NCBI GenBank assembly: GCA_026993285.1
Contig: JALWTZ010000317.1
Coordinates: 1-15,736, forward strand
Direction: 5' to 3'
Source: Lysobacterales bacterium
GTDB taxonomy: Bacteria; Pseudomonadota; Gammaproteobacteria; Xanthomonadales; S139-57
DNA: 15,736 bases
Below, one piece after another: positions 7,557 through 13,054 of the stretch. How positions within the stretch are numbered: the first letter of the stretch is position 1; every line of letters starts with the position of its first letter. Position numbers and translations under genes: made by a program. The notes under the pieces were generated by a model. That model did not search any database. It was not told the origin of the DNA and worked only from the letters and a program-made list of their open reading frames with translations.

Positions 7557-8809
7557 ACGCATCCACGCCCATGCCCAGTGGCCCAGCAGTCCGCCGCCGG
7601 AGCCGACCGGTGGTGGTGGGTAATGTGTGTGTCGGTGGTGATGCCCCGGTGGTGGTGCAATCCATGACCAATACCGATACGGCCGATGTGGCCGCCTCGG
7701 TGGAACAGGTGCGACAACTGGCGGAGGCCGGCTCCGAACTGGTCCGTCTGACCGTCAACAATGCGGCTTCGGCCCGTGCCATTGTAACCATTCGTGAGCG
7801 GCTGGACGCCTTGGGCTGTGCCGTGCCTCTGGTGGGGGATTTCCACTTCAACGGCCACCGCCTGCTCGAGGCGGTGCCGGAATGTGCCCAGGCGCTGGCC
7901 AAGCTGCGCATCAATCCGGGCAATGTAGGCTTTGGTCAGAAACGGGACGACCAGTTTTTGCAGATGATTGAACAGGCCATGCGCTGGGAAAAACCCGTGC
8001 GCATCGGGGTGAACTGGGGCAGTCTGGACCAGCAACTGCTGGCACGGATGATGGACGAGAATGCCCGCCGCAAAGAACCCTGGTCAGCCCGCGCTCTGTT
8101 GCGTGAGGCGCTGGTGGTTTCCGCGCTGGAAAATGCCCAGGCAGCCATGGCTGCGGGCCTGCCTGCTGAAAAAATCATATTGTCCTGCAAGGTTTCCGAA
8201 GTGCAGGATCTGATCGCCGTTTATCGTTCTCTGGCCCAGCGCACGGATCTGGCCCTGCATCTGGGGCTGACGGAGGCCGGCATGGGTTCCAAGGGCATCG
8301 TGGCTTCCAGCGCGGCACTGGCCGTGTTATTGCAGGAAGGCATTGGCGACACCATCCGCATCTCGCTCACGCCCGAGCCGGGGCAGCCCCGCACCCAGGA
8401 AGTGGTGGTGGCGCAAGAGCTGTTGCAAACCATGGGCTTGCGCGCCTTTGTGCCACTGGTCACCGCCTGTCCGGGTTGTGGCCGGACCACCAGCAGCTAT
8501 TTCCAGGAACTGGCCCAGCAGATTCAGCAGCATGTACGGGCACAAATGCCTCGCTGGCGGCAGGTCTATCCCGGTGTGGAAAACCTCAGCCTGGCGGTGA
8601 TGGGTTGTGTGGTCAACGGCCCGGGAGAGAGCAAGCACGCGGATATCGGCATCAGCCTGCCGGGCACGGGTGAGACACCGGCAGCACCAGTATTCGTGGA
8701 GGGTAAAAAGGTGGCTACCCTCAAGGGCGAAGGCATTGCCGAGCGCTTTATCGAAATGGTGGACGATTACGTGGCCCGCCGTTACGGCGGGCAGGTATCG
8801 GGTCAGTGA
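7553..8809 (+). CDS. ispG: 4-hydroxy-3-methylbut-2-en-1-yl diphosphate synthase (MEP pathway)
   Basis: IspG (GcpE) reduces methylerythritol cyclodiphosphate to HMBPP, the penultimate step of the MEP route to isoprenoids, using a [4Fe-4S] cluster. The 418-residue protein shows the TIM-barrel N-terminus ('VVVQSMTNTDTADV', 'LVGDFHFN', 'LRINPGNVG', 'RIGVNWGSL') and the C-terminal cluster domain. The ligands are Cys306 and Cys309 (ACPGCGR), Cys352 and Glu359 (MGCVVNGPGE). It is longer than the roughly 372-residue E. coli enzyme, partly through a longer N-terminus and extra residues between the second and third cysteines ('HVRAQMPRWRQVYPG'), as in other proteobacterial long forms. The ATG at 7553 overlaps the previous stop. 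The 3' end overlaps the convergent barrel gene by seven bases and includes a strong hairpin. Confidence 0.97.
   Translation: MNASTPMPSGPAVRRRSRPVVVGNVCVGGDAPVVVQSMTNTDTADVAASVEQVRQLAEAGSELVRLTVNNAASARAIVTIRERLDALGCAVPLVGDFHFNGHRLLEAVPECAQALAKLRINPGNVGFGQKRDDQFLQMIEQAMRWEKPVRIGVNWGSLDQQLLARMMDENARRKEPWSARALLREALVVSALENAQAAMAAGLPAEKIILSCKVSEVQDLIAVYRSLAQRTDLALHLGLTEAGMGSKGIVASSAALAVLLQEGIGDTIRISLTPEPGQPRTQEVVVAQELLQTMGLRAFVPLVTACPGCGRTTSSYFQELAQQIQQHVRAQMPRWRQVYPGVENLSLAVMGCVVNGPGESKHADIGISLPGTGETPAAPVFVEGKKVATLKGEGIAERFIEMVDDYVARRYGGQVSGQ
8774..8792. other. GC-rich hairpin at the ispG 3' end, between convergent genes
   Basis: GCCCGCCG (8774-8781) and CGGCGGGC (8785-8792) form a perfect eight-base stem with a three-base TTA loop. 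It lies inside the last codons of ispG and 11 bases beyond the stop of the opposite gene. There is no T-run on either side, so it is not a standard intrinsic terminator. It might serve as a shared 3'-end or stabilising structure for both transcripts, or may simply reflect codon choice. Confidence 0.5.
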
Positions 8810-9507
8810 AACTGATAGACCAGATGGATGCTGGTGGTGGTGTCCAGATTCTTGCGCGTGGCCTCCACATCCGAATTGTGATCCAGTAACAGACTGGCCT
8901 TCAGGCTGAGGCGATCCACCAGCTGTGCCTGTAGGGCCAGTGTATTGGTGCTGTGGATGTTGCTCTCCCCCCAGTCACTCTTGAAACGGTTTTCCAGGCT
9001 GGCCTGTTTGGAAAACTGCCAGTGATAATCTGCCGCCAGGCTGACAATCATTTCATCTTCATTTTCACGACTGTCTTGCAGGGTGCTGATGCGGTAACCG
9101 GCTGCCGGGCGCAGTTGCAACTGGTGTGCGCCCCATGTCCAGCTGTGGCGATAGCCCAGTATCAGCGAATCCTGCCGTTCAAAACCGGCAAAATCATCAC
9201 GCAACAGCTGGCTGCTGTAGAACAAGGCGTTGTGTTCGCTCAGCTTGCGTTCCACCCGGCTGTCGTATTGCCAGCGCTGGGCCGAGGTGACACCGTTTTC
9301 TTCCTTGTATAGGCCTTGCAGTTGCTGCTCACTGAGGTAGAGGCCGTATTGCAGCTTCAGTTTCAGGCCCGCATCCACGGTGGTCGTCTGGGTGTTGCCA
9401 CTGGTAAAGACACCACCCAGCTGCCCTTCCAGTTGCCATTGCAAGCTGGTTTCGGCCTGAGCGGAACCCAGGGCCAGCAGTAGCATCCCTGTCAGTTTGG
9501 CTCGCAT
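8803..9507 (-). CDS. DUF481-family (YdiY-like) outer-membrane beta-barrel protein
   Basis: This 234-residue protein carries a Sec signal peptide (MRAKLTGMLLLALGSAQA, cleavage after Ala18). The mature part is made of alternating polar and hydrophobic strands, with landmarks 'WQLEGQLGGVFTSGNTQTTTVDAGLKL', 'DSLILGYRHSW', 'LRPAAGYRIS' and 'LSLKASLLLDHNSD' (motif GGVFTSGNT is the typical N-terminal mark of DUF481). It ends in VYQFH, close to the usual C-terminal Phe of barrel proteins. It would sit in the outer membrane; function unknown. GGAG on the minus strand (9520-9517) lies nine bases before the ATG at 9507. It follows the methyltransferase gene by only six bases, so the two are probably co-transcribed. 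Its stop overlaps the convergent ispG end by seven bases. Confidence 0.85.
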   Translation of the reverse strand: MRAKLTGMLLLALGSAQAETSLQWQLEGQLGGVFTSGNTQTTTVDAGLKLKLQYGLYLSEQQLQGLYKEENGVTSAQRWQYDSRVERKLSEHNALFYSSQLLRDDFAGFERQDSLILGYRHSWTWGAHQLQLRPAAGYRISTLQDSRENEDEMIVSLAADYHWQFSKQASLENRFKSDWGESNIHSTNTLALQAQLVDRLSLKASLLLDHNSDVEATRKNLDTTTSIHLVYQFH

Positions 9508-9513
9508 GAATAC

Positions 9514-10338
9514 TTACTCCGGTTTGATGAATTTCAGGGTCATTCGGTCGCTTTCACCGATATTCAGGTATTTTTCCCGGTCTTTTTCCTTCAGCCGTAG
9601 CGTGGGTGGCAAGGTCCAGACACCCTTGGGATGACGGGTACTGTCCTTGGGATTGGCATTGATTTCAGATTTGCCGGCCAGCCGGAAGCCTGCCTTCTCG
9701 AAGACTTGAATCACATAGGCTTCATCCATGTAACCCCCCTTGGCCACCTGGCCGGGTTTCAGGTCATCACCGGGCCGCAGGCGGTGTTCCACCACGCCCA
9801 GAATGCCACCGGGCTTCAAGGCGCGATAAAAGGCCTGGGCGGCCTGGTCCAGTACTGCCGGCCCGCGCATGTACCAGTTATGCAGGTTGCGGAAGGTCAG
9901 CACACGGTCCGCACTGCCGGGTGGGGCAATTTCCAGCTCGTGTGGTGGATCGAAAGCGGTAATCCGGATTTTTCCCCAGGTTTCCGGGTCGTTCTCATAG
10001 CGGCTCTGGAACCGCTCCAGCGCGCCGATATACATCCGTTTGTCGGTCAGTGGATCAAAATGTGCAGCGATGTATTGACCCCTGGCCTTGAGATAGGGGG
10101 CGAGAATGTCGGTATACCAGCCGCCACCAGGCCAGATTTCCACCACGGTCAATTCCGGGCGGATCTCGAAAAACCGCAGGGTTTCGACGGGATGGCGATA
10201 GACATCCCTGGCCTTGCGGGATGCACTGCGCTGCGGACCATCCACAACGGATACGAGACTGGGCAAGTCTTCCGCACAGGCAGGTGACAGCAGGGAAAAC
10301 AGTAGCAAAAACAAGAGGGAATAAACCGAGGCGTACAT
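9514..10338 (-). CDS. Exported COG4798-type predicted SAM-dependent methyltransferase
   Basis: The 274-residue protein has a clear signal peptide (MYASVYSLLFLLLFSLLSPACA, probable cleavage after Ala22) followed by a class I methyltransferase-like fold. Motif I is EIWPGGGWYT (67-76), the landmark 'ILAPYLKARGQYIAAHFD' follows, 'VLTFRNLHNWYM' stands near 147-158 and 'ALKPGGILGVVEHR' near 173-186. Predicted methyltransferases of the COG4798 group share the E-x-W-P-G-G-G-W-Y-T pattern and are often annotated with a leader peptide. ATG 10338 is chosen over an in-frame TTG at 10368 because it opens directly into the signal peptide. The gene points away from soxX and precedes the DUF481 barrel gene. 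The substrate is unknown, and a SAM-dependent enzyme outside the cytoplasm is unexpected; the fold may have another use. Confidence 0.85.
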   Translation of the reverse strand: MYASVYSLLFLLLFSLLSPACAEDLPSLVSVVDGPQRSASRKARDVYRHPVETLRFFEIRPELTVVEIWPGGGWYTDILAPYLKARGQYIAAHFDPLTDKRMYIGALERFQSRYENDPETWGKIRITAFDPPHELEIAPPGSADRVLTFRNLHNWYMRGPAVLDQAAQAFYRALKPGGILGVVEHRLRPGDDLKPGQVAKGGYMDEAYVIQVFEKAGFRLAGKSEINANPKDSTRHPKGVWTLPPTLRLKEKDREKYLNIGESDRMTLKFIKPE

Positions 10339-10367
10339 GTCTCTATTCCAAAAGGTAGGGGTAGACA

Positions 10368-10395
10368 ATACTACCGGCTTTTGTAAAGCTTACAA
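10368..10395 (-). promoter_or_regulatory. Candidate promoter for the methyltransferase gene
   Basis: On the minus strand, TTGTAA (10395-10390) and TAGTAT (10373-10368) are separated by 16 bases. Each matches its sigma-70 consensus at four of six positions. The start site would be near 10361, about 20 bases before the ATG. The -35 box lies within the imperfect palindrome at 10376-10399. This is weak evidence on its own. Confidence 0.3.
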
Positions 10396-10399
10396 AGCC
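10376..10399. promoter_or_regulatory. Imperfect palindrome in the divergent region before soxX (possible operator)
   Basis: GGCTTTTGTAA (10376-10386) and TTACAAAGCC (10390-10399) are inverted copies around AGC, with one extra T in the left arm. The site lies in the 169-base gap between the divergent methyltransferase gene and soxX, next to an AT-rich stretch (10409-10434) that is the likely sox promoter region. A dyad of about 24 bases at this place could be bound by a dimeric regulator. No regulator gene is present in the window, so its identity is open. A second perfect 10-base palindrome, TTCCATGGAA, lies at 10444-10453. Confidence 0.4.
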
Positions 10400-10507
10400 T
10401 GAGAATGGCATAAATATTAGATTTTTATCATGTTATGCGGCTTTTCCATGGAAGGGATGGTCGGAATTCTGACGGATGATTTGGGACTATAGGGGAGAGT
10501 ACCTGTT

Positions 10508-10858
10508 ATGAAAAAACCTACAGCGACCCTGCTGTTTTCGCTGGCGTTGGCCGGGCTGGTTCTGAGTTCCAGCGTAATGGCCGGTGATGCCATCGCAGAA
10601 GGCAAGAAACTGGCTTTCAATCGCAAGAAGGGCAATTGCCTGGCTTGCCACCAGATCGCTGGTGGTGCACTGCCGGGAAATGCCGGGCCGCCGCTGATGT
10701 CCATGAAGGCACGCTTCCCGGACAAGGCCAAGCTGCGTGCGCAAATCTGGGATCCAACGGTGCGCAATCCGAACACCATCATGCCGCCCTTTGGTCGTCA
10801 TGAGATCCTGACCGAGGCCGAACTCGACAAGGTTGTGGAATTTATCTATAGCCTGTAA
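10508..10858 (+). CDS. soxX: Sulfur oxidation c-type cytochrome SoxX
   Basis: SoxX is the small monoheme subunit of the periplasmic SoxXA complex, which oxidatively links thiosulfate to the carrier cysteine of SoxY and passes electrons to cytochrome c. The 116-residue precursor has a Sec signal peptide ending VMA (cleavage after about Ala25), the heme site CLACH (Cys44, Cys47, His48) and a probable distal ligand Met92 in 'NTIMPPFGRHEILTE'. The C-terminal helix 'ELDKVVEFIYSL' is characteristic of the family. It is the first gene of the sox run. AGGGGAGAG at 10491-10499 is the ribosome binding site, and soxY starts 38 bases after the stop. A similar purine-rich site precedes soxA. Confidence 0.96.
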   Translation: MKKPTATLLFSLALAGLVLSSSVMAGDAIAEGKKLAFNRKKGNCLACHQIAGGALPGNAGPPLMSMKARFPDKAKLRAQIWDPTVRNPNTIMPPFGRHEILTEAELDKVVEFIYSL

Positions 10859-10896
10859 TCACCCGGTTTAATTCATTAGCTATTCGGAGAACCTGA

Positions 10897-11358
10897 ATGA
10901 ACAAGCAAAGACGATTGATCCTCAAGACGCTGATGCAGGGCGGCATGGCCCTGGGTGCGCTGATGGCCGCGCCTGGTGCAGCGCTTGCTGCCTGGATGGA
11001 GTCCGCCTTCAAGGCCAAGGATATGGGTGAAGCAATGAAAAATCTGCTGGGCAGTGCCAATGCTCAGGACAGTGACAAGGTGCGTCTGGAAACACCGGCC
11101 ATTGCCGAGAATGGTGCCGTGGTGCCCATCAAGGTCAGCAGTTCCCTGCCCAATGTGGAATCCATCAGCATTTTCGTCAAGAACAACCCGACGCCTCTGG
11201 CAGCCAGTTTTGAAATCCCGGAAGGTACCGAGCCCAAGGTTTCCGTGCGAATCCGCATGGGCAAGACCTCTCCGGTTACCGCCGTGGTCAAGGCTGGCGG
11301 AAAACTGTATTCCACTACCAAAGAAACCAAGGTCACCATCGGTGGTTGCGGCGGCTGA
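10897..11358 (+). CDS. soxY: Thiosulfate oxidation carrier protein SoxY
   Basis: SoxY carries the sulfur substrate, covalently attached to a cysteine on its flexible C-terminal arm, between SoxXA, SoxB and other Sox enzymes. The 153-residue precursor ends in GGCGG, the diagnostic swinging arm, with Cys151 as the attachment site. The N-terminus has an arginine pair (KQRRLILK, Arg5-Arg6) before a hydrophobic stretch ending in ALAA, as expected for export by the Tat pathway, probably together with SoxZ, which lacks a signal. The body is an immunoglobulin-like beta fold ('VPIKVSSSLPNVESISIFV', 'KVSVRIRMGKTSPVTAVV'). GGAG at 10886-10889 lies seven bases before the ATG. soxZ follows after 22 bases. 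Confidence 0.96.
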   Translation: MNKQRRLILKTLMQGGMALGALMAAPGAALAAWMESAFKAKDMGEAMKNLLGSANAQDSDKVRLETPAIAENGAVVPIKVSSSLPNVESISIFVKNNPTPLAASFEIPEGTEPKVSVRIRMGKTSPVTAVVKAGGKLYSTTKETKVTIGGCGG

Positions 11359-11380
11359 TTCAACTGGAGAATTTTAGAAA

Positions 11381-11686
11381 ATGAGCATGAAAATCAAGGC
11401 AAAAGCATCGGGTGGCGTGGTCAAGGCCAAGATGATGATCAAGCACCCCATGCATACCGGCATGGTCAAGGACAAGAAAACCGGCAAGAAGATTCCGGCC
11501 AAGTTCATTCAGGAAGTGGTGGTAACAGCCAATGGCAAGAAGGTCTTTGTGGCCAATCTGAATACTTCCATTTCCAAGGATCCGTTCCTTTCCTTTGAGT
11601 TCAAGGGCAAGGCCGGCGACAAGCTGGAAGTGACCTGGAAAGACAACACCGGCGCCACGGGCAAGGGTGAAACTGTCGTCAAATAA
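11381..11686 (+). CDS. soxZ: Thiosulfate oxidation carrier complex protein SoxZ
   Basis: SoxZ is the partner of SoxY in the SoxYZ carrier. The 101-residue protein has no signal peptide and is expected to be co-exported with Tat-dependent SoxY. Family marks are the start 'MKIKAKASGGVVKAKMMIKHPMHTG', then 'IPAKFIQEVVV', 'NLNTSISKDPFLSFEFKG' and the end 'WKDNTGATGKGETVV'. Its charge is strongly basic. GGAG at 11366-11369 lies 11 bases before ATG 11381, slightly long; ATG 11387 is an alternative that would remove two residues. A strong hairpin follows the stop, between soxZ and soxA. Confidence 0.96.
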   Translation: MSMKIKAKASGGVVKAKMMIKHPMHTGMVKDKKTGKKIPAKFIQEVVVTANGKKVFVANLNTSISKDPFLSFEFKGKAGDKLEVTWKDNTGATGKGETVVK

Positions 11687-11691
11687 TCTCA

Positions 11692-11719
11692 AGACGGGCA
11701 GTGGGATCACTGCCCGTTT
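11692..11719 (+). terminator. Strong hairpin between soxZ and soxA (partial terminator or RNA-stabilising structure)
   Basis: AAGACGGGCAGTG region: bases 11692-11703 pair with 11708-11719 around the loop GGAT, giving a stem of 12 pairs including one G-U. Only three Ts follow, so it is a weak intrinsic terminator at best. It lies five bases after the soxZ stop and 18 bases before the soxA start, with the soxA ribosome binding site just behind it. Such a hairpin could keep the soxXYZ message more abundant than soxAK. Confidence 0.65.
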
Positions 11720-11736
11720 ACCATGAGGGGAGAGTA

Positions 11737-12579
11737 ATGAATAAACAACTGGTTAAAACACTGCTGACAACGGTTGCCATTATGCTGGCGTTGTCTTCTG
11801 TGGCTCAGGCATCACCTGAAGAGGACCGTCAAGCTTTCGTCAAGTTTTTCCATGATCGTTTCCCGAATGTCAAGGGTGATGACTGGATCAACGGGGTTTA
11901 TGCCATTGATTCTGCATCTCGTGCTCAATGGGAGGAAATCGAGGATTTCCCACCCTATGAGATCTATGTGGATGAAGGCAAGAAACTGTTTGAAACCAAG
12001 TTTGCCAATGGCAAGTCCCTGGCAGACTGCTTTGAAAATGGCGGTATTGGTATCAAGCAGAATTACCCATACTTTGATACCAAGCGGGGTGAAGTGGTTA
12101 CCCTGGAACTGGCCATCAACGAGTGCCGGGAGAAAAATGGCGAGAAACCCTGGGGCTGGAAAAAGGGTAAGCTGGCTGCGGTATCCGCCTACATGGCCTG
12201 GACTTCTCGTGGCAAGAAAACCAATGTGAAGATTCCGAATGATCCGCGTGCATTGGCTGCCTATGAGGCCGGCAAGAAGCACTTCTATTCCCGACGTGGA
12301 CAGCTGAACATGGCCTGTGCCCACTGCCACATGCACTACTCCGGAAACAAATTGCGCGCGGATATCACCAGCCCGGCCCTGGGTCACACCACCCACTTCC
12401 CGGTATTCCGCTCCAAGTGGGGTTCACTGGGCACGCTGCACCGTCGTTTCGGCGGCTGTAACAAGCAGGTTCGTGCCAAGCCCTTCAAGGCCCAGAGCGA
12501 GGAGTATCGCAATCTTGAATACTTCCTGACCTACATGAATAACGGCCTGCCCATCAACGGCCCCGGTGCCCGCAAGTAA
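11737..12579 (+). CDS. soxA: Sulfur oxidation c-type cytochrome SoxA, single-heme type
   Basis: SoxA is the catalytic subunit of SoxXA (L-cysteine S-thiosulfotransferase). The 280-residue precursor has a Sec signal peptide ending in AQA (residues 22-25) and one heme motif, CAHCH (Cys194, Cys197, His198). The downstream Cys241 in 'RRFGGCNKQVRAKPF' is the residue that in characterised SoxA proteins ligates heme as a persulfide and lies at the active site. The N-terminal half has Cys98 (ADCF) and Cys130 (NECR) but no CxxCH, so the first heme of diheme SoxA is absent, and these two cysteines probably form a disulfide. ATG 11737 is chosen rather than an upstream in-frame ATG at 11701, because GAGGGGAGAG (11725-11734) lies before it and the signal peptide starts there. 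The upstream ATG falls inside the hairpin. Confidence 0.96.
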   Translation: MNKQLVKTLLTTVAIMLALSSVAQASPEEDRQAFVKFFHDRFPNVKGDDWINGVYAIDSASRAQWEEIEDFPPYEIYVDEGKKLFETKFANGKSLADCFENGGIGIKQNYPYFDTKRGEVVTLELAINECREKNGEKPWGWKKGKLAAVSAYMAWTSRGKKTNVKIPNDPRALAAYEAGKKHFYSRRGQLNMACAHCHMHYSGNKLRADITSPALGHTTHFPVFRSKWGSLGTLHRRFGGCNKQVRAKPFKAQSEEYRNLEYFLTYMNNGLPINGPGARK

Positions 12580-12583
12580 GCGT

Positions 12584-12589
12584 GAGGAG
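12584..12589 (+). promoter_or_regulatory. Ribosome binding site that fixes the soxK start
   Basis: GAGGAG at 12584-12589 lies six bases before ATG 12596. The in-frame ATG at 12590 directly abuts the site and an ATG at 12566 lies inside soxA, so 12596 is the likely start. Confidence 0.7.
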
Positions 12590-12595
12590 ATGAAG

Positions 12596-12898
12596 ATGAA
12601 AAAACTGATCATTGCACTGTTGCTGGCAGTCTTCCTGTCGCCCACGGCATTCGCAGGCACATCCGCCAAGGATGTACAGAAGGTCATCAATGAAGCCGAA
12701 ACCCTGCGGAAGGAAGCCGCCAAGCTGCATTATGAGTGGCGTGATACCAAGAAGCAGATCAAGAAGGCCCAGGCTCTGCTGAAGGAAGGCAAAGTGGACA
12801 AGGCCATGAAAGTGGCCAAGCATGCGCGCCTGGAAGGCCAGCGTGCCATTGAGCAGGCCAAGCGTGAATCCACACATTACAAGGATCTGATGCCTTGA
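12596..12898 (+). CDS. soxK: SoxXA-binding protein SoxK
   Basis: SoxK (SAXB) is a small periplasmic protein that binds SoxXA to give SoxXAK and raises its activity in systems where it has been studied, such as green and purple sulfur bacteria. The 100-residue precursor has a Sec signal peptide (MKKLIIALLLAVFLSPTAFA, cleavage after Ala20). The mature 80 residues are a helical hairpin rich in Lys, Ala and Glu, with the family-like stretch 'EWRDTKKQIKKAQALLKEG' near 47-65 and an A-x-x-QG-x-A-x-x-QA-like repeat ('ARLEGQRAIEQAK'). It starts 16 bases after soxA and shares its message. The soxA-soxK order is the usual one. The call depends on the pattern plus position; sequence conservation in this family is low. 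A strong terminator follows. Confidence 0.85.
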   Translation: MKKLIIALLLAVFLSPTAFAGTSAKDVQKVINEAETLRKEAAKLHYEWRDTKKQIKKAQALLKEGKVDKAMKVAKHARLEGQRAIEQAKRESTHYKDLMP

Positions 12899-12918
12899 AC
12901 CTGCTTTGAAGCCCGATG

Positions 12919-12948
12919 AAAATGCCCGGCCCATGGTCGGGCATTTTT
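12919..12948 (+). terminator. Rho-independent terminator after soxK
   Basis: AATGCCCGGCC (12921-12931) pairs with GGTCGGGCATT (12935-12945) around a CAT loop, including one G-U pair, with the outer A-T pairs at 12919-12920. A run of five Ts (12944-12948) follows. It sits 21 bases after the soxK stop and should end most of the soxXYZAK message, so soxB probably needs its own promoter or read-through. Confidence 0.85.
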
Positions 12949-12954
12949 CTGCGG

Positions 12955-12990
12955 ATTGCACAAAGGGCTTGCCTGAGCATTTTGTGCAAT
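12955..12990. promoter_or_regulatory. Perfect 10-base inverted repeat before soxB
   Basis: ATTGCACAAA (12955-12964) and TTTGTGCAAT (12981-12990) are perfect inverted copies separated by 16 bases. They lie between the soxK terminator and soxB, 65 bases before the soxB start. A further TGTGCAG copy of the inner half-site occurs at 12990-12996. It may be an operator bound by a dimeric or tetrameric regulator, or it may form an RNA hairpin with a 16-base loop. No clear -35/-10 pair was seen around it. Confidence 0.45.
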
Positions 12991-13040
12991 GTGCAGCAAG
13001 CACGATGTTCTGAATCAAAACCATGGGCGGCACTGTCCGC

Positions 13041-13045
13041 AGGAG
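13041..13045 (+). promoter_or_regulatory. Ribosome binding site that fixes the soxB start
   Basis: AGGAG at 13041-13045 lies nine bases before ATG 13055. An earlier in-frame ATG at 12989 overlaps the inverted repeat and lacks a site; the later ATG at 13061 is 15 bases away. Confidence 0.7.
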
Positions 13046-13054
13046 TACAACGCA

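Noticed and set aside
10341..10368. TTG start ten codons upstream for the exported methyltransferase
   Set aside because: It would put polar residues ahead of the signal peptide and has no better ribosome site than ATG 10338.
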